Under the pieces are notes generated by a model. The model was not told where the DNA came from. It saw nothing but the letters and a program-made list of their open reading frames with translations, and ran no database searches. The translations under genes and the position numbers were made by a program. From positions 143,911,640-143,975,639 of the forward strand of contig CM043955.1 in the NCBI GenBank assembly GCA_014529385.2: 64,000 nt of DNA, read 5' to 3'. This stretch comes from Adiantum capillus-veneris (taxonomy: Eukaryota; Streptophyta; Polypodiopsida; Polypodiales; Pteridaceae). Each line of letters begins with the position of its first letter. Positions within the stretch are counted from its first letter, which is position 1. Below are positions 49,800 through 61,042 of the stretch, one piece after another.

Positions 49800-49942
49800 T
49801 GTCAGTCCTAGGGTAGGACCAGGTAGGCCAAGAGCCAAAACAAAGTCTTGCGATCAAGGGGGCCCTATTATTAGCAAGGCAAGGCCATTATAGGGCATGG
49901 TTGGGTGGAGAGTTGCATGCTCCAATCCCCTCAATCTTACAC
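49800..49942 (+). repeat. 3' LTR (truncated) of the decayed LTR element
   Basis: About 143 bp matching 44437-44585, then abrupt loss of similarity at the border with the minus-strand Gypsy gag fragment. Confidence 0.7.
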
Positions 49943-50460
49943 TGTTCTTCACCTTGGAAATTTTGACAGCCTTGTCATACCTTCTTAGCTCTTCATAAAC
50001 AACCTTCTCTCGAACACGAGGATGTATGCAAGCTAGGAACTTTTCCAACTTGAAACAGTTCGCATTGACCGCTCCGGTAATAGCAACCAGATTGCTCCAA
50101 GAAGCTTCAAACTCATCGACAAATATGTCAAGATCTTCACTTACTTTTTGACATAGACCTTTGATCTTTGCATCTACTTCAGCACCTGACACCACTTTGC
50201 AAAACCGGCACAAAAACTATTCTCAACAAAAACCAACCCAACCCAGCTTATATGCATCTTCTAGACCATCGAACCATGCCTTTGCTTTACTCACAGCACC
50301 AATGGCACTGTTTGCACCTTCTATTCATCACTCCATATTTGCAACAACAACATAAACAACTCAAAATATTCCAGCCATTTGTTCACATCTTCATCTCCAT
50401 TGAAAATTGGGCTAGCACTGTCACATTTTTGCTTACAAACAAACCACCAGGGAGCAATCA
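49943..50460 (-). pseudogene. Gypsy gag fragment
   Basis: On the minus strand, PIFNGDEDVNKWLEYFELFM (near 50380-50440) is the gag domain start. After a frame change, DEFEASWSNLVAITGAV and FLACIHPRVREKVVYEELRR continue it (49950-50130). It resembles plant Gypsy Gag but differs from the two other gag genes in the window. Cut off at 49942 by the LTR element. Confidence 0.75.
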
Positions 50461-50529
50461 GTGTGCTCCTTTGTAAGGGCACGAGAAGATCATAAAGGGG
50501 GAATGGGGAACCCACCCAACACACAAAAA

Positions 50530-52509
50530 TGCCTCTCTAAAACCTGGGGCATTCACAACACCCTTATTCTCTCAAAAGATACCTTCAAACAACACACAAT
50601 CTCATAGCAAACATACATTTACACTCAACTCGATGCACACATGTCTATGCGGACCACCACAACTCACCACGTACCCACAAATGCCATCAATTGTGTGAGG
50701 ACCATACCCAGACTCGACCCTACTCACCTCCCTCAGTCCTCCAGACCGTTCTAGGGAATTACGTAGATCTATTTGCAGGTATCCCTCCCACTTGAGACCG
50801 ACACTCAGAAGGACTCTGGTCTATCTCGAATGCCAACCCAAGGGGGTACATTCCTTCATTCAATGATTCTATCCACTTCTCATAATCAATCTGTCCTTGA
50901 CAGCTTTCCACACCCAAAATCATGGTCCTTAGTTTTGATTCTCTTGATCTTTAACTTGAGGATCTGGTCTTACTTTCTTGTTCTCCCTTGGTTCATAGCG
51001 ATAACCCCTTTTTCCTGACAAGCAGGCACGGCAGTTATCACTTTCCCCTAAGAAGAGGGATCTTGTAATCCTACATGGTCTCGCTCGTCCCCGATTACCC
51101 ATTTTGATCCCACGTAGTCCTAGCGTTTAACATAAAAAATTTAAATCAACATCCGGCCATCTGACCCTCTGGATCCGCCCAACCACCGAACCATTTCATG
51201 AAAATCCCTTCCCGAGGTAGTACTTAACTTCTACAAAATTAGGAAGACAGGTGTCTATCAGACATCATCAAACAACAAGTAGCATGCAATCCTCATTCAG
51301 GGACATTCATCTGGTTGTTCCCACGAGATCTTTATTTAGAAACTATTAATTCATTTCCTTTCCTTTATCTTCTATAATTAGCTTGTAACTAGTTTCCTAA
51401 CTAACCATGCAACACATTTAGTTTCAACCAATTCATCTTGTCTCCCCATTCAGGCCAAGATAATCAGTTACAAGCCATCAAAATGGCAGCACCTTCACAA
51501 TATTTCCCAGAATTAAGTGTTTGGGAAAGGCTCATCAAGTAATTTAATCATTCCTTCCTAAGCATTTTATTTCAAGAGGTATAACACCATCTGGTGATAG
51601 AAGCACAGGATAGCCCCTATATTCCTAGCCTTTCCAGTTCCTTTTTAAGCAACTAAGTTGAACAAATTTCGTTAATTGAATTCACATCATCCTCCCTAAG
51701 TATAACCTTCTCATTCAAATATTGGCATCAGGCCATACCCGGATTATGGCCGATTTCTAATAAGATACCGCGGGTACTTCACCTGGCCGGGCAAAAATAA
51801 AACAAACCCATTAATCCCTTATCCCTCGGGCATGAATGACCTAGGTATAACAACTTGCAGGTTACGCTGCCCTAGCTGAAAAGGGCCAATCTCCTTCAAA
51901 TTCCCCAAGAGAATCCTCTCAATGGGCCGGACTTTAAATCAAATTGACCCCAAGAAGATCCATCTTGGTTTCCGGTCATTTCCAGACAATCTTCAAAACT
52001 CATAGTTAAATCTATGTTTTGCAATGGGCTACCCCTATCACCTCTCGAGATTCTTTTTTAAGTCCTAGTTGGTAATTTCCAGGTTCATTCATTTATCAAC
52101 CTTAATTCCTACTTTCATCAATTATCTACTAGCCAAGTTTATTTAGAAAATACAAGCGAGTTTTTGCCATAGGCATTTGGTGGTTAATGTCTCTTTGGAA
52201 ATGCCAACTTTTTAAGTTCAATCCCCGTTTTGTAGATTCCCAGGTTTTGCAATCCTTTGCCATCTATGGGACATCTCCATGGAATCTTGTAGAGTTTTCG
52301 GTTCAAAACAACACGGAGGTCAATTCCGCAAAGTTATCCCATATCTCCCCCATCCCGTATTTGCAAACAAACTTGAAATTGACAACTTTAGAAATACTCT
52401 TCAATACCAAAAATTGAACTCCTTCTATTGAGTTTAGACAACTACTCTTTTCTTATGGTGCCTAGCTTTCCATTTTAGGAAGCTAGAAGGTCGTCCTATA
52501 ATTTATGAG
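50530..52509. other. no gene; possible LTR or leader of the gag fragment
   Basis: No long frames. Base composition shifts from C-rich (50560-51130) to AT-rich. It lies upstream of the minus-strand gag fragment, where its leader and 5' LTR would be, but I found no repeat partner. Confidence 0.35.
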
Positions 52510-53330
52510 TTTTCGAGCTTTCCATTAAAGCTTAAACCTAAAATACAAGGTAGTCACTAAAGCTTACACCTAAGTGCAAAGTTACCATTAATGATTAGCT
52601 TAAGAGTGCAAATCTACCTTTGAAACTTAACTTAATGATACATAGATACTCTTAGCACTTAACCCTAATTGTGAGGTTTCCATTAAAGTTTAAAGCTAAA
52701 ATACAAGGTAGTCACTAAATCTTATACCTAAGTGCAAAATTACCATTAAAACTTAGCTTAAGAGTGAAAATATACCTTGGAAGCTTAGCTTAATGATGCA
52801 TAGATACTCTTAGCACTTAACCTTAATTGCGAGGTTTCTATTAAAGCTTAAACCTGAAATACAAGGTAGTCACTAAAGCTTACATCTAAGTGCAAAGTTA
52901 CCATTAAAGATTAGCTTACGAGAGTAAATCTACCTTTGAAGCTTAATTTTATGATACATAGATACTCTTATCACTTGACCCTAATTGCGAGGTTTCCATT
53001 AAAGCTTAAATCTAAAAATGCAAGGTAGTCACTAAAGCTTACATCTAAGTGCAAAGTTACCATTAAAGCTTAGCTTATGAGTGCAAATGTACCTTTTAAG
53101 CTTAACTTAATGATGCATAGATACTCTTATCACTTAACCCTAATTGTGAGGTTTCCATTAAAGCTTAAACCTAAAAATGCAAGGTAGTCACTAAAGCTTA
53201 TATCTAAGTGTAGAGTTACCATTTAAGCTTAGCTTACGAGTGCAAAGCTACCCTTGAAGCTTAACTTAATGATGCATAACTACCATTAATACTTAACCCT
53301 AATTCCAAGGTTACCATTAAAGCTTAAACC
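52510..53330. repeat. satellite-like array, unit 158-159 bp, about 5 copies
   Basis: G-GAGGTTTCCATTAAAG recurs at 52671, 52829, 52987 and 53146, with a weaker match at 53305: spacing 158, 158, 159, 159. Each unit is itself made of five related subunits of about 31-33 bp that begin near AAGCTTA (AAGCTTAAACCTAAAA, AAGCTTACACCTAAGT, AAGCTTAGCTTAAGAG, AAGCTTAACTTAATGA, GCACTTAACCCTAATT). Confidence 0.93.
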
Positions 53331-53949
53331 TAAAATTATGCACATAAAACTTCCTAGTATTAAAACACATGGATTAATTAATCCTACTAGAAATGAAGAT
53401 TACCTAAACAAGAGGGAAGTGGGGTTGAAGTCCTTCTTGAAGAGATGTGAGGCTCAAGGAGGAAGGAAAGGGATTTAGGATGAAGAGGAAGGAGAGAGGA
53501 GCTTCTTCACAAAACCCTCAAGGGTTTGGCCTTCAAGAGAGGGAGAGAGCAAGAGCAAGGTTTAATGGAAACCTTGATTTGCTTAAGCATAATCTTAAGC
53601 ATGGCAAGTATGCAAGTAGCTTAGCATATATATATATTTACCATTAGCACGAGGAATTTGTATTAGAAGAGCATAATTCTTACAAAATGGCAGTAGCTAT
53701 GACTGCATATGACCCAGACCAGAGGTTCCATTTACAAGATATACTTCCGCACAGGGCTAGTGAACTAAACACCTGCAACTTCAAACATAGATTACAATCA
53801 ATTTCAGCCTCAAGTCGGCCTAGGTAGTAATGATCCTAAAAAATCGTGTCTTCAAGATAAGCTATCCCGATGCCGGACTCGTTTTCCCAGTTGTCCCAAG
53901 CCATCACTTTCCCTTCTTCTCCCCATGTTTGAGCTCAGTCATTCAAGTG
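53331..53949. other. no recognisable gene
   Basis: A 66-codon plus-strand frame (53447-53647) is rich in Arg, Lys and Glu and probably chance. Confidence 0.4.
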
Positions 53950-54440
53950 CTTGGAATATTTTAGGATACCTTTCTTGGTCCGTTACAAAGTAATCTGGTC
54001 ATTAGTGATCTTCATATCATGTACATTAAGAGACAAGAGAAGTGTTTTCAAACATGGTGTCTGGTAAGCAACTTCAAACATTATACAATTTCTCTAACAC
54101 CAAATCAGCCAAAGGAACTCAGCTCTTGACTTATTCCAAAACAAAGATAGAACCTTGCTTTTACATTTGCAACAAACCCGTGAGTTGATTTGAGCTTTTA
54201 ATGCTTTCTTCCCTGTCCGTAATTCCTTATGTAGAATTAACCAAAGAAGCACATACTTCTTGGGCTCTATCAAGGAGGCCCAAATATTTTGGAACTTAAA
54301 TTCCCATTGCTTACGCGAGTAATCAACTCTCTATCTCTTATTTAGGGCATCAAGGATAGTTGCAGCCACCTTGTTACAATCCCATACCGGATTTTGAAGC
54401 TTGTAAATAACGACCTGCCCACATGAAAGCTCAAAGGTCA
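53950..54440 (-). pseudogene. LINE ORF2 C-terminal fragment (zf-RVT-like)
   Basis: On the minus strand, WEFKFQNIWASLIEPKKYVL, then LWLILHKELRTGKKALKAQI and SRVCCKCKSK. This has the layout of the zinc-binding tail after plant LINE reverse transcriptases (W--IW-----PKK---LW---H--L-T---L--R----C--C), though the cysteine spacing is decayed. Stops on both sides. Not obviously the same LINE copy as at 20480 and 25337. Confidence 0.55.
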
Positions 54441-55123
54441 AGAGCATAGGGGTCCTTAAGTATCCAGATGAGCTCTGAAGGGAAAGCCCGAATCCGAGCT
54501 CTGATAAGTGTCAAGTCCCAAGGTTGGATTTTTAATGTAAGGACAATTGCATGTCATCTAACCAATCCCTAGTTCCAGCATCCCAAAGTTGAGACCAAAT
54601 TTTGAGGCCTTTCTTGTGAAGGATCAAAGCCTTTTTGAAGGAGGAAGGGAGGTGTAAGGTTTCCAATTTTTGAAACCTTAAAGATTGTATAAAGCTTAAT
54701 CAAACTGATATGATTATTGAAAAAGCAATGTAAAATTGTTCGACCGTGGCAAATATTGGTAAGCACAGCAAACTCCGGGCTAGAAATTTTCAGAACAGAA
54801 TTCAGATAAAATCTAGAGAAATTACGGGCTCTGAAAGGTTACACTATGAATTTAATTAGTTAAGTAAAATTGGATGGTTTCAGTAATTATTATTAACAAA
54901 GACTTTCTTATCCTAAGGTTCTAAAAATTACAAATATTTCCAATTTTCATCCTTAAAAATCAGTGAAAATAGTAAAAATCGATTCTGGAAGCTGAGGGGG
55001 ATTGTGTGGGGTAATGATGAACTCTCCCAGACTAGATTTAGCAGCAGGGGGCGGCTTTTGACCTGTTGGGCTGCTTGGGATGCAAGTTACTGCCAGTTTC
55101 CAGCATGTGAGTGCCCAGAAACC

Positions 55124-55130
55124 TATAAAT
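55124..55130 (+). promoter_or_regulatory. TATA box candidate
   Basis: TATAAAT within ACCTATAAATATGACCC, in a locally GC-richer stretch (54980-55200) ahead of the AT-rich array. It could be the promoter of an LTR whose limits I cannot define. No ORF follows for 2.1 kb. Confidence 0.35.
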
Positions 55131-55499
55131 ATGACCCTTGCTTCACAATTTCAAACAGACTCGGAGCCTTGACACACTCTCTCTCATCTAGAGAGACCGC
55201 TATGCATAAATCACTAGAGATTAAGCTCTAGTTGATTAACTTAAATGGTAATTAGCCTAATCCTTCTTAATTAGCAAGGCTAGATTAATCTATTTTCTTA
55301 ATAAATTAAAGATTAGGCCTATGTATACTCATAAATACTCTCTTAATTAAATATTATTTGCTGATTGTTGTAATTAACATTGGGAATATTAAGCTAATTA
55401 ATTATCCTATCATATTAGGACTAAAATTATCCAAATTAACCATAAATTAATGGGAAATATATTATTTAAGCTTAGATTAAGTTAAGGTAAATATCTGAG

Positions 55500-56870
55500 C
55501 TGTATTAGATAGTCATTAAGCTAGGAAAATTATCTTATAATTTTTTGAGTAATTTTCATAATTAATCAGGCAGAATTACACTATTTTTTAGAGAAAATTA
55601 AAGAGCAAAATAATCAAATTGATTGAAAATGTTTTGAGTTATTTATCAGAGGTTAATTACATGTTAAAAAATCCATGATAATTATGTCAAGCTTAGATAA
55701 TTATTTTACCTAATTACTTTAGTAGAATTACTCTGTTTTTAGGTCAAATTAAATAGGGGAAACTAGTAAATTGATTCAAATTGATTTGATTTATTTATTA
55801 GAGGTTAATTACATGTTATGAAACTTGTGATAATTATGTCAAGCTCAAATAATTAATTCACATAATTACTTTAGCAGAATTACTCGTTTTTAGGACACAT
55901 TAAATGGGAGAAATTAGCAAATAGGTTCAAGATGCTTGGAGCTATTTATCAGAGATTAATTACATGTTAGGGAACCTGTGATAATTATATCAATCTCAGA
56001 TAATTAGTTTAAATAATTACTTTAGTAAAATTACTCTATTTTTAGAACAATTAAATGGGGTAAATTAGCAAATAGGTTCAAGATGCATTGATTTATTTAT
56101 CAGAGGTCAATTACATGTTAGGAAACCTATGATAATTATTTCAAGCTTAGATAATTAATTTACCTAATTACTTTGCAGAATTACTCTGTTTTTAGGACAA
56201 ATTAAAAGGGGAAAATTAGCAAATGGATTCAAATTGCTTTGAGTTATTTATCAAAGGTTAATTACATGTTAGAAAACAAGTGATAATTATGTTAACCTCA
56301 GATAATTCATTTACATAATTACTTTAGTAGAATTACTCTGTTTTTAGGAAAACTGAAATGAGAGAAATTGATTCAAATTGCTGTGAGTTATTTATTAGAG
56401 AATAATTACACATTAGAAAACCTGTAATAATTATGTCAAGCTCAGATAGTTAATTTACATAATTACTTTAGCAGAATTACTCTGTTTTTAGGATAAATTA
56501 AAAGGGGAAAATTATCAAATTGATTCAAAATGCTTTGAATTATTTATCAGAATTACACCTTAGGAAACCCGTGATAATTATGTTACCCTCAGATAATTAG
56601 TTTACCTAATTATCCTAGTAAAAGTACAATATCTTTAGGAAAAATAAAAGGGGAAATATAGTAAATCAATCCAAAAGCCTTTGATATAAATATCAGAGGT
56701 CGAGCACACCTTGAGAAATCTGTGATAAATCCCAACCTCGGATAAATAGTTTAGGTATTTATCTTTAATAAAAGTAACTGATTTTGCGTATAAAATAGAG
56801 AAAGGAAATTAGTAAATGAATTTATCTAATACCAAATAAATACCTGAGGTCCAAAATCACTATCGTAGGA
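55500..56870. repeat. satellite-like array, unit about 151 bp, about 9 copies
   Basis: GGTTAATTACATGTTA or a variant occurs at 55651, 55803, 55954, 56105, 56256, 56400, 56546, 56699 and 56848 (spacing 144-153). Units share AATTACTTTAG-AGAATTACT, CTGTTTTTAGGA and TGATAATTATGT-AA. Very AT-rich and more diverged at both ends. Confidence 0.92.
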
Positions 56871-57307
56871 TGGAAAAAATTACCTTAGCATAAATGGTTG
56901 GTATAACAAATTACTTTCAGTAAAATTCTACCTAAATTAGACCATAAGTATAAGAGGGAAAGGTTATAAATCAAATTTATGAAAACTCCTAAAGATAGAA
57001 CATATCAAATTACAATTTAGGTTGTGTAATCCATTAGCCGATAGGAATTATAATTTAGTAAGGTTAACTAAAAAGTATTCATGGAATATAGACTAAGGAT
57101 AAACCTAGTTGAATAGATTCCCTAATTAAATGGTAATTATGGGAAATTACTAATAGTACAAGGAGGTTACAGGAGAAATATCTCATCCAATTAACTATCA
57201 AGGATACCTACTTACTCCAAAAATCCTTATCTTTAGGTAAAAAGGAGAAAAGAGATTATTCAATTAAACGTCTGATCGATTAAGTCTTTTTATAAGGATA
57301 AGAAGTT

Positions 57308-57502
57308 ATGGCACCTAAAAGGACCCGAGCAAATCCTACATCTAATGATGAAGACGTAGCTCTAAAAAGAACTAGAGCGTCGCACGACGACGAAGCCGGG
57401 CCTAGTAGTAGGCCTACGAAGGAGAGTCTTCAGGCGCCAGCGCAGCAGAGCAGATGGCCGATCAATCCCAAGTGGGTTTCGCATTATTCAATTAAGTTTT
57501 AA
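57308..57502 (+). CDS. short open frame, possible truncated gag
   Basis: 65 codons from ATG: MAPKRTRANPTSNDEDVALK, ... AGPSSRPTKES ... SRWPINPKWVS, then TAA. A basic, low-complexity Met-Ala-Pro-Lys-Arg start is seen in several plant Gypsy gag proteins (Athila/Tat type), but no gag domain follows because the frame ends. It lies after the AT-rich array, which would make that array its leader. Identity uncertain. Confidence 0.35.
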   Translation: MAPKRTRANPTSNDEDVALKRTRASHDDEAGPSSRPTKESLQAPAQQSRWPINPKWVSHYSIKF

Positions 57503-57639
57503 ATAATTTATGTTCTTTTATAAGTTAGCATTGCATACGTAAGGAGTGAGAAAGAATCAAGAAAGCAATAATTGACAAAAAACGGAAGGTAAATTCCAAC
57601 GTACATTTGTTATAATATAAGAAAGAATTGTTTGAGTTA

Positions 57640-57895
57640 AAACTGGTTGAATTAGGAAAGATATGATTGATCATCCTTAAAACAGCTTGTCTCAAGACAC
57701 CTCCGACTCCTTGGTATATTTTGATGATAATGATTGGCCTTCTAGCCACGGATAAGTCTAGCCATGAGTGTAACTCTAGCCAAAATTCTGAGGGGCCAAA
57801 CAATAAAAATCTCATCAAGGACTCTGAAGCACTCTCTTTGGAAAAGATGCTCTATGATGGTACATGAATATACCATCATCCAGGGGGAGGGCTAA
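57640..57895 (+). other. 3' end remnant of a Gypsy interior with PPT
   Basis: CAGGGGGAGGGCTAA at 57881-57895 is a polypurine-tract-like run ending exactly where the LTR starts (TGATAG at 57896). The frame before it (57667-57867) has no known domain. The run implies that the LTR to its right is, in relation to this piece, a 3' LTR. Confidence 0.5.
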
Positions 57896-59608
57896 TGATA
57901 GCCGTTTTTCGGCTCTTTGTAATTGCCACAGTGAGTTACCTCACCCTACCAAAATCACCCAAACACTGTGGCTATCCCTACCATTTCACTGTACATAGGC
58001 GTGCGTGAGTCACGGGACTTTTCCCATATCTTCTTAAAAAAACCCTCAATTAGCTAGTCATTGGGCTAGTTGAGCCAAAAAAATAAAAATAAATAAAAAA
58101 TATAAGTATATTATGGCCCATGCGTATGTAAATATTTCTTTGTATATAGGGTCTAAATAAAAGTTTTTTTCATAATTATTTTGGTATTTATTTAAATATT
58201 TCTACCTAGGTGTGTGTTATTTATGCTCTGTACATTGCCTCACCATTACCACAATTTTTTCTTACCATTTTTCATACTCTTTATTCCATATAGAAATATT
58301 TTCATGTAAGCTTCTCTTATATTTGGTGTAACTCCACCCCAACAAAAATCCAAAAAAACTAGTTTTATTTATGTGTATATTTTTTCACTATTGTGATTTT
58401 TCCCTTCCTACATCTATTTTGTTTTTTTTTCTAAAAAATTTGAACACCAAAAATATTTATTTTTTTATGGTAGCCTTATAATGAGAGAGATTTTTTTTTA
58501 CCCCTTTATATTTTTTCCACTTATATTATTTATATTTGACATGTACATATTTTTTAGACCCCTCAATATTTGATTTTCTTAGTTGTACTATTCACTTATA
58601 TCATAATCTCAACAATATCTTCAATTATAGACCTACCAAATAAGGTCAAGGGTAGGTGGCATGCATACATGCACTATGGAGGGCTCACTCTTGGAGGTAT
58701 TCAAAAGAATCATCCAAAGAAGGACCCCACAAGGACCTTGTGCAGTGGAAACAAACGGTCGGTTTTGCTGAATTTTTAAAGTTCACTTGCTCTCCGAATT
58801 TGAAAAGGTGATACAAACAAAAGTTGTAGCTCGTGGGCTGAACTTTTGTCTCAAATTTTTTCATATTTTTTTGAGCTACGAGCTGTGAGCTATGATTTTA
58901 TTAGTGGACCCCAGTTTTCCCATGCTATGCAGCCACACTCTCTCTTCCACTTTATCATTTTCCTCTTTCACACACACTTCTCCACTCATCATCCCCACCT
59001 CTCTCACCACTCCTCTCTGCACCCTACTCACCTTCTCCTCAACCTTGAAGAATAAGAGAAACCATGGTGAACTCATACCTCCCACACACAATTCCATTCC
59101 AAAATTGACCACCTAGTCTCATTTTTCCTCCTCCAATTTACCCATATCTATCAAAAAAACCACAAAATTCAGCCTCTTCTCTTAAAAGACAGCATCATGG
59201 TGGTTGATTACTCAGCTTCAATTACCTTGTCTCTCAAGGAAGGTCAAGAGGGGAGAAAAAATGTACCGTCAAAGCTAGTGGACCGTCAACAAGCGTCAAA
59301 AATTGGCCCTACTCAAGACACTTGGAGCATCAACCTTGTAAGAAATCCACCTTTTCTTACCTCTTAAGAGTTTTTCTTCCTTATTTGTATCCTACATGGA
59401 TACTCCCATTGTAAATATCCAATTCCATTTGTAAATTAATACTAACTCTACTAACACTAACCCACTATGAAAAGTCCTATCACCTCCATTTCTCTCCTCT
59501 CTCTTTCCCCACCAACTTCTTGATACTTCCAAGCAAAAGAAATTAGATAAATTGCGGAAAATCTAACCCAACCATGGTTAGAGGAGTAACCCTAGCCTTC
59601 AAAATTGC

Positions 59609-59617
59609 TATAAAAGG
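59609..59617 (+). promoter_or_regulatory. TATA box of the long LTR
   Basis: TATAAAAGG, a consensus plant TATA box, in the right orientation to transcribe the accessory frames and gag. Expected start is about 30 bp downstream. Confidence 0.7.
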
Positions 59618-60271
59618 AGGGTGTAGCTAGCACAAAAAAGGGGGAGCCATAAGCAAGAGCACTATGCTATAGCTTGAGAAGCCAAGCTCAACCTCTCTAG
59701 AAGGAGCTCTTGAGTGGAAGCTCATTGTCTTATGCATGTGCATGTGTTGTAATAGGGGATTAGCAAGGGAACTCTATGCCATTGTAAGAGAGAGAGTGAT
59801 CATTCAATTGAGAGTAGAAAATCTATCATTTCTCCTACTAGTGTAAGCCCAACATTTGCTGAATCAAGGAGGGTGGATTTGGACTAAGCTCGGATACTTT
59901 GTCTCCCTTCCAACGTGAAGTAATGGACAACAATGATGCGTAAGTGTCTTGGTGTTTTTTGTTAAGTTCTTGATAGCTTGTCTCTGGTGTTGTCATCAAT
60001 CTAGCCATAAATCCCACATACTGTAAGAGGGCGACAGGGTGGAGAGGACTCCCCTGGCCTTAAGACCGTGATTGGGGTGGCTTTTCTTGTGATGTGTTGT
60101 GGTGAAATTTACGCAAGCTATGTTGAACAAATACTAATCTCACTTTGATTTGTCATGACAGATTTGTAAGAAGGTATTAATGCAACAAGCACCCCCTCCC
60201 CCTTTCTCTCTCTTTCTTAAATATATAGTTGTGTTTGCTTGATCATTGCCGATACGTTTCAAAGCAGCCCG

Positions 60272-60273
<2 letters not shown>

Positions 60274-60313
<40 letters not shown>
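60274..60313. repeat. (CT)n microsatellite in the LTR R-U5 part
   Basis: About 20 CT units. Confidence 0.97.
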
Positions 60314-60315
<2 letters not shown>

Positions 60316-60490
60316 GCGTCCTAGTTCGCATCCAAAACTAGGTGGTGCCCCAAATTTGTGTAGGGTTAGGTTGTGGGTTTGTGTGTGTGTTTGTTGTTTT
60401 TTCCAACCCCAACCCAATTGAGCAGCATGGGAGCCTAGAAGAGTGCTTGGAGGCCACTCTTCTTGTTGCCCGCCCCAGACCGCCTCAAAT

Positions 60491-60508
60491 TGGTGCCCCC
60501 AGTGAGGA
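60491..60508 (+). promoter_or_regulatory. primer-binding site candidate
   Basis: TGGTGCCCCCAGTGAGGA begins with the TGG expected opposite a tRNA CCA end, three bases after the LTR's terminal CA. It resembles the Lys-tRNA-type site TGGCGCCCACCGTGGGG with small changes. The tRNA identity is a guess. Confidence 0.5.
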
Positions 60509-60563
60509 GAAGCTTGTGTATGTTTTGTGAAGGCTCAACCTTTAGCATAATCAAGTAGCTTGC

Positions 60564-60776
60564 ATGAATCACGAGAATTTGTATGATCCCTTCATTCCCA
60601 TTGCAAGGCAAAAGGTACACATAATTGTTAGTACTAAGTTGCAATTTCAGCGAGTAATTCGTAGAATTTTAGGTCCTCTTAGGTTAGCCGAGATAAACAC
60701 TTCGGTAAATCCTTTTATTTTGCCTCTCATTAGGTACGATATTAGCTTGGACGTCTATATTTTTGTGTTATTTTAA
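60564..60776 (+). CDS. accessory protein A1 (70 aa), unknown family
   Basis: First ATG frame after the primer site, 56 bp downstream of it. Its C-terminal 48 residues align without gaps to A2 (about 23 identities by eye). The best-conserved piece is NPFILPLIRYDISLDVYIFV, then LF and stop; in A2 it is NPVILPLINYHTSFDVHVFI, LF. No signal peptide, membrane segment or known motif. The alternation of hydrophobic residues suggests beta strands. It lies in the leader of a Gypsy element and is transcribed in the same direction as gag. Conserved sequence in a duplicated pair argues for real coding. Function unknown. Confidence 0.6.
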   Translation: MNHENLYDPFIPIARQKVHIIVSTKLQFQRVIRRILGPLRLAEINTSVNPFILPLIRYDISLDVYIFVLF

Positions 60777-60797
60777 GCATTAGGACATGCATAGGCC

Positions 60798-61016
60798 ATG
60801 GATAATGGCCCAGGAATAGAGGTTTTTCCCTTTCATTTTACTCCACACATTAGAATAAACGTTGCAATTAGTAGAAAGATCCATTTTCAACAACGAATGG
60901 TGTTCATGTTTGGTGCCCAAAGAGTAGGAGAAATTCTTGCATCACCAAACCCTGTCATTCTACCTCTCATCAACTACCACACTTCTTTTGATGTACATGT
61001 GTTCATTTTATTTTAA
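60798..61016 (+). CDS. accessory protein A2 (72 aa), paralogue of A1
   Basis: Begins MDNGPGIEVF 21 bp after A1 ends, in the same frame register. The middle (HFQQRMVFMFGAQRVGEILA) corresponds to QFQRVIRRILGPLRLAEINT in A1. Both end in LF followed by TAA. The N-terminal 20 residues are unrelated between the two. The pair probably arose by tandem duplication. Roughly half the aligned residues now differ, so the duplication is old, yet both frames stay open. Function unknown. Confidence 0.6.
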   Translation: MDNGPGIEVFPFHFTPHIRINVAISRKIHFQQRMVFMFGAQRVGEILASPNPVILPLINYHTSFDVHVFILF

Positions 61017-61042
61017 AATGAAGTGCAGCCCGGCAAAATAGT

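Larger units (their letters stand above)
57896..60487 (+). repeat. long LTR (about 2.6 kb) of a Ty3/Gypsy element
   Basis: It starts TGATAGCC and ends GCCTCA, followed by AAT and a primer-site-like TGGTGCC. A TATA box at 59609 fits a U3-R border near 59640, giving about 1.74 kb of U3 and 0.85 kb of R-U5. The first 750 bp and a later block match the interrupted copy at 40825-44290, which shows the sequence is repeated. There is no gene inside; a short ACACTCTCTCTTCC-type low-complexity patch lies near 58930-59060. Confidence 0.7.

Noticed and set aside
54569-54766. 65-codon minus-strand frame as a separate gene
   Set aside because: It adjoins the LINE tail fragment in the same sense and has no domain of its own; likely LINE sequence or chance.
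52510-56870. Regularly spaced repeats as a possible CRISPR array
   Set aside because: Units are contiguous 151-158-bp tandem repeats without unique spacers, in plant DNA.
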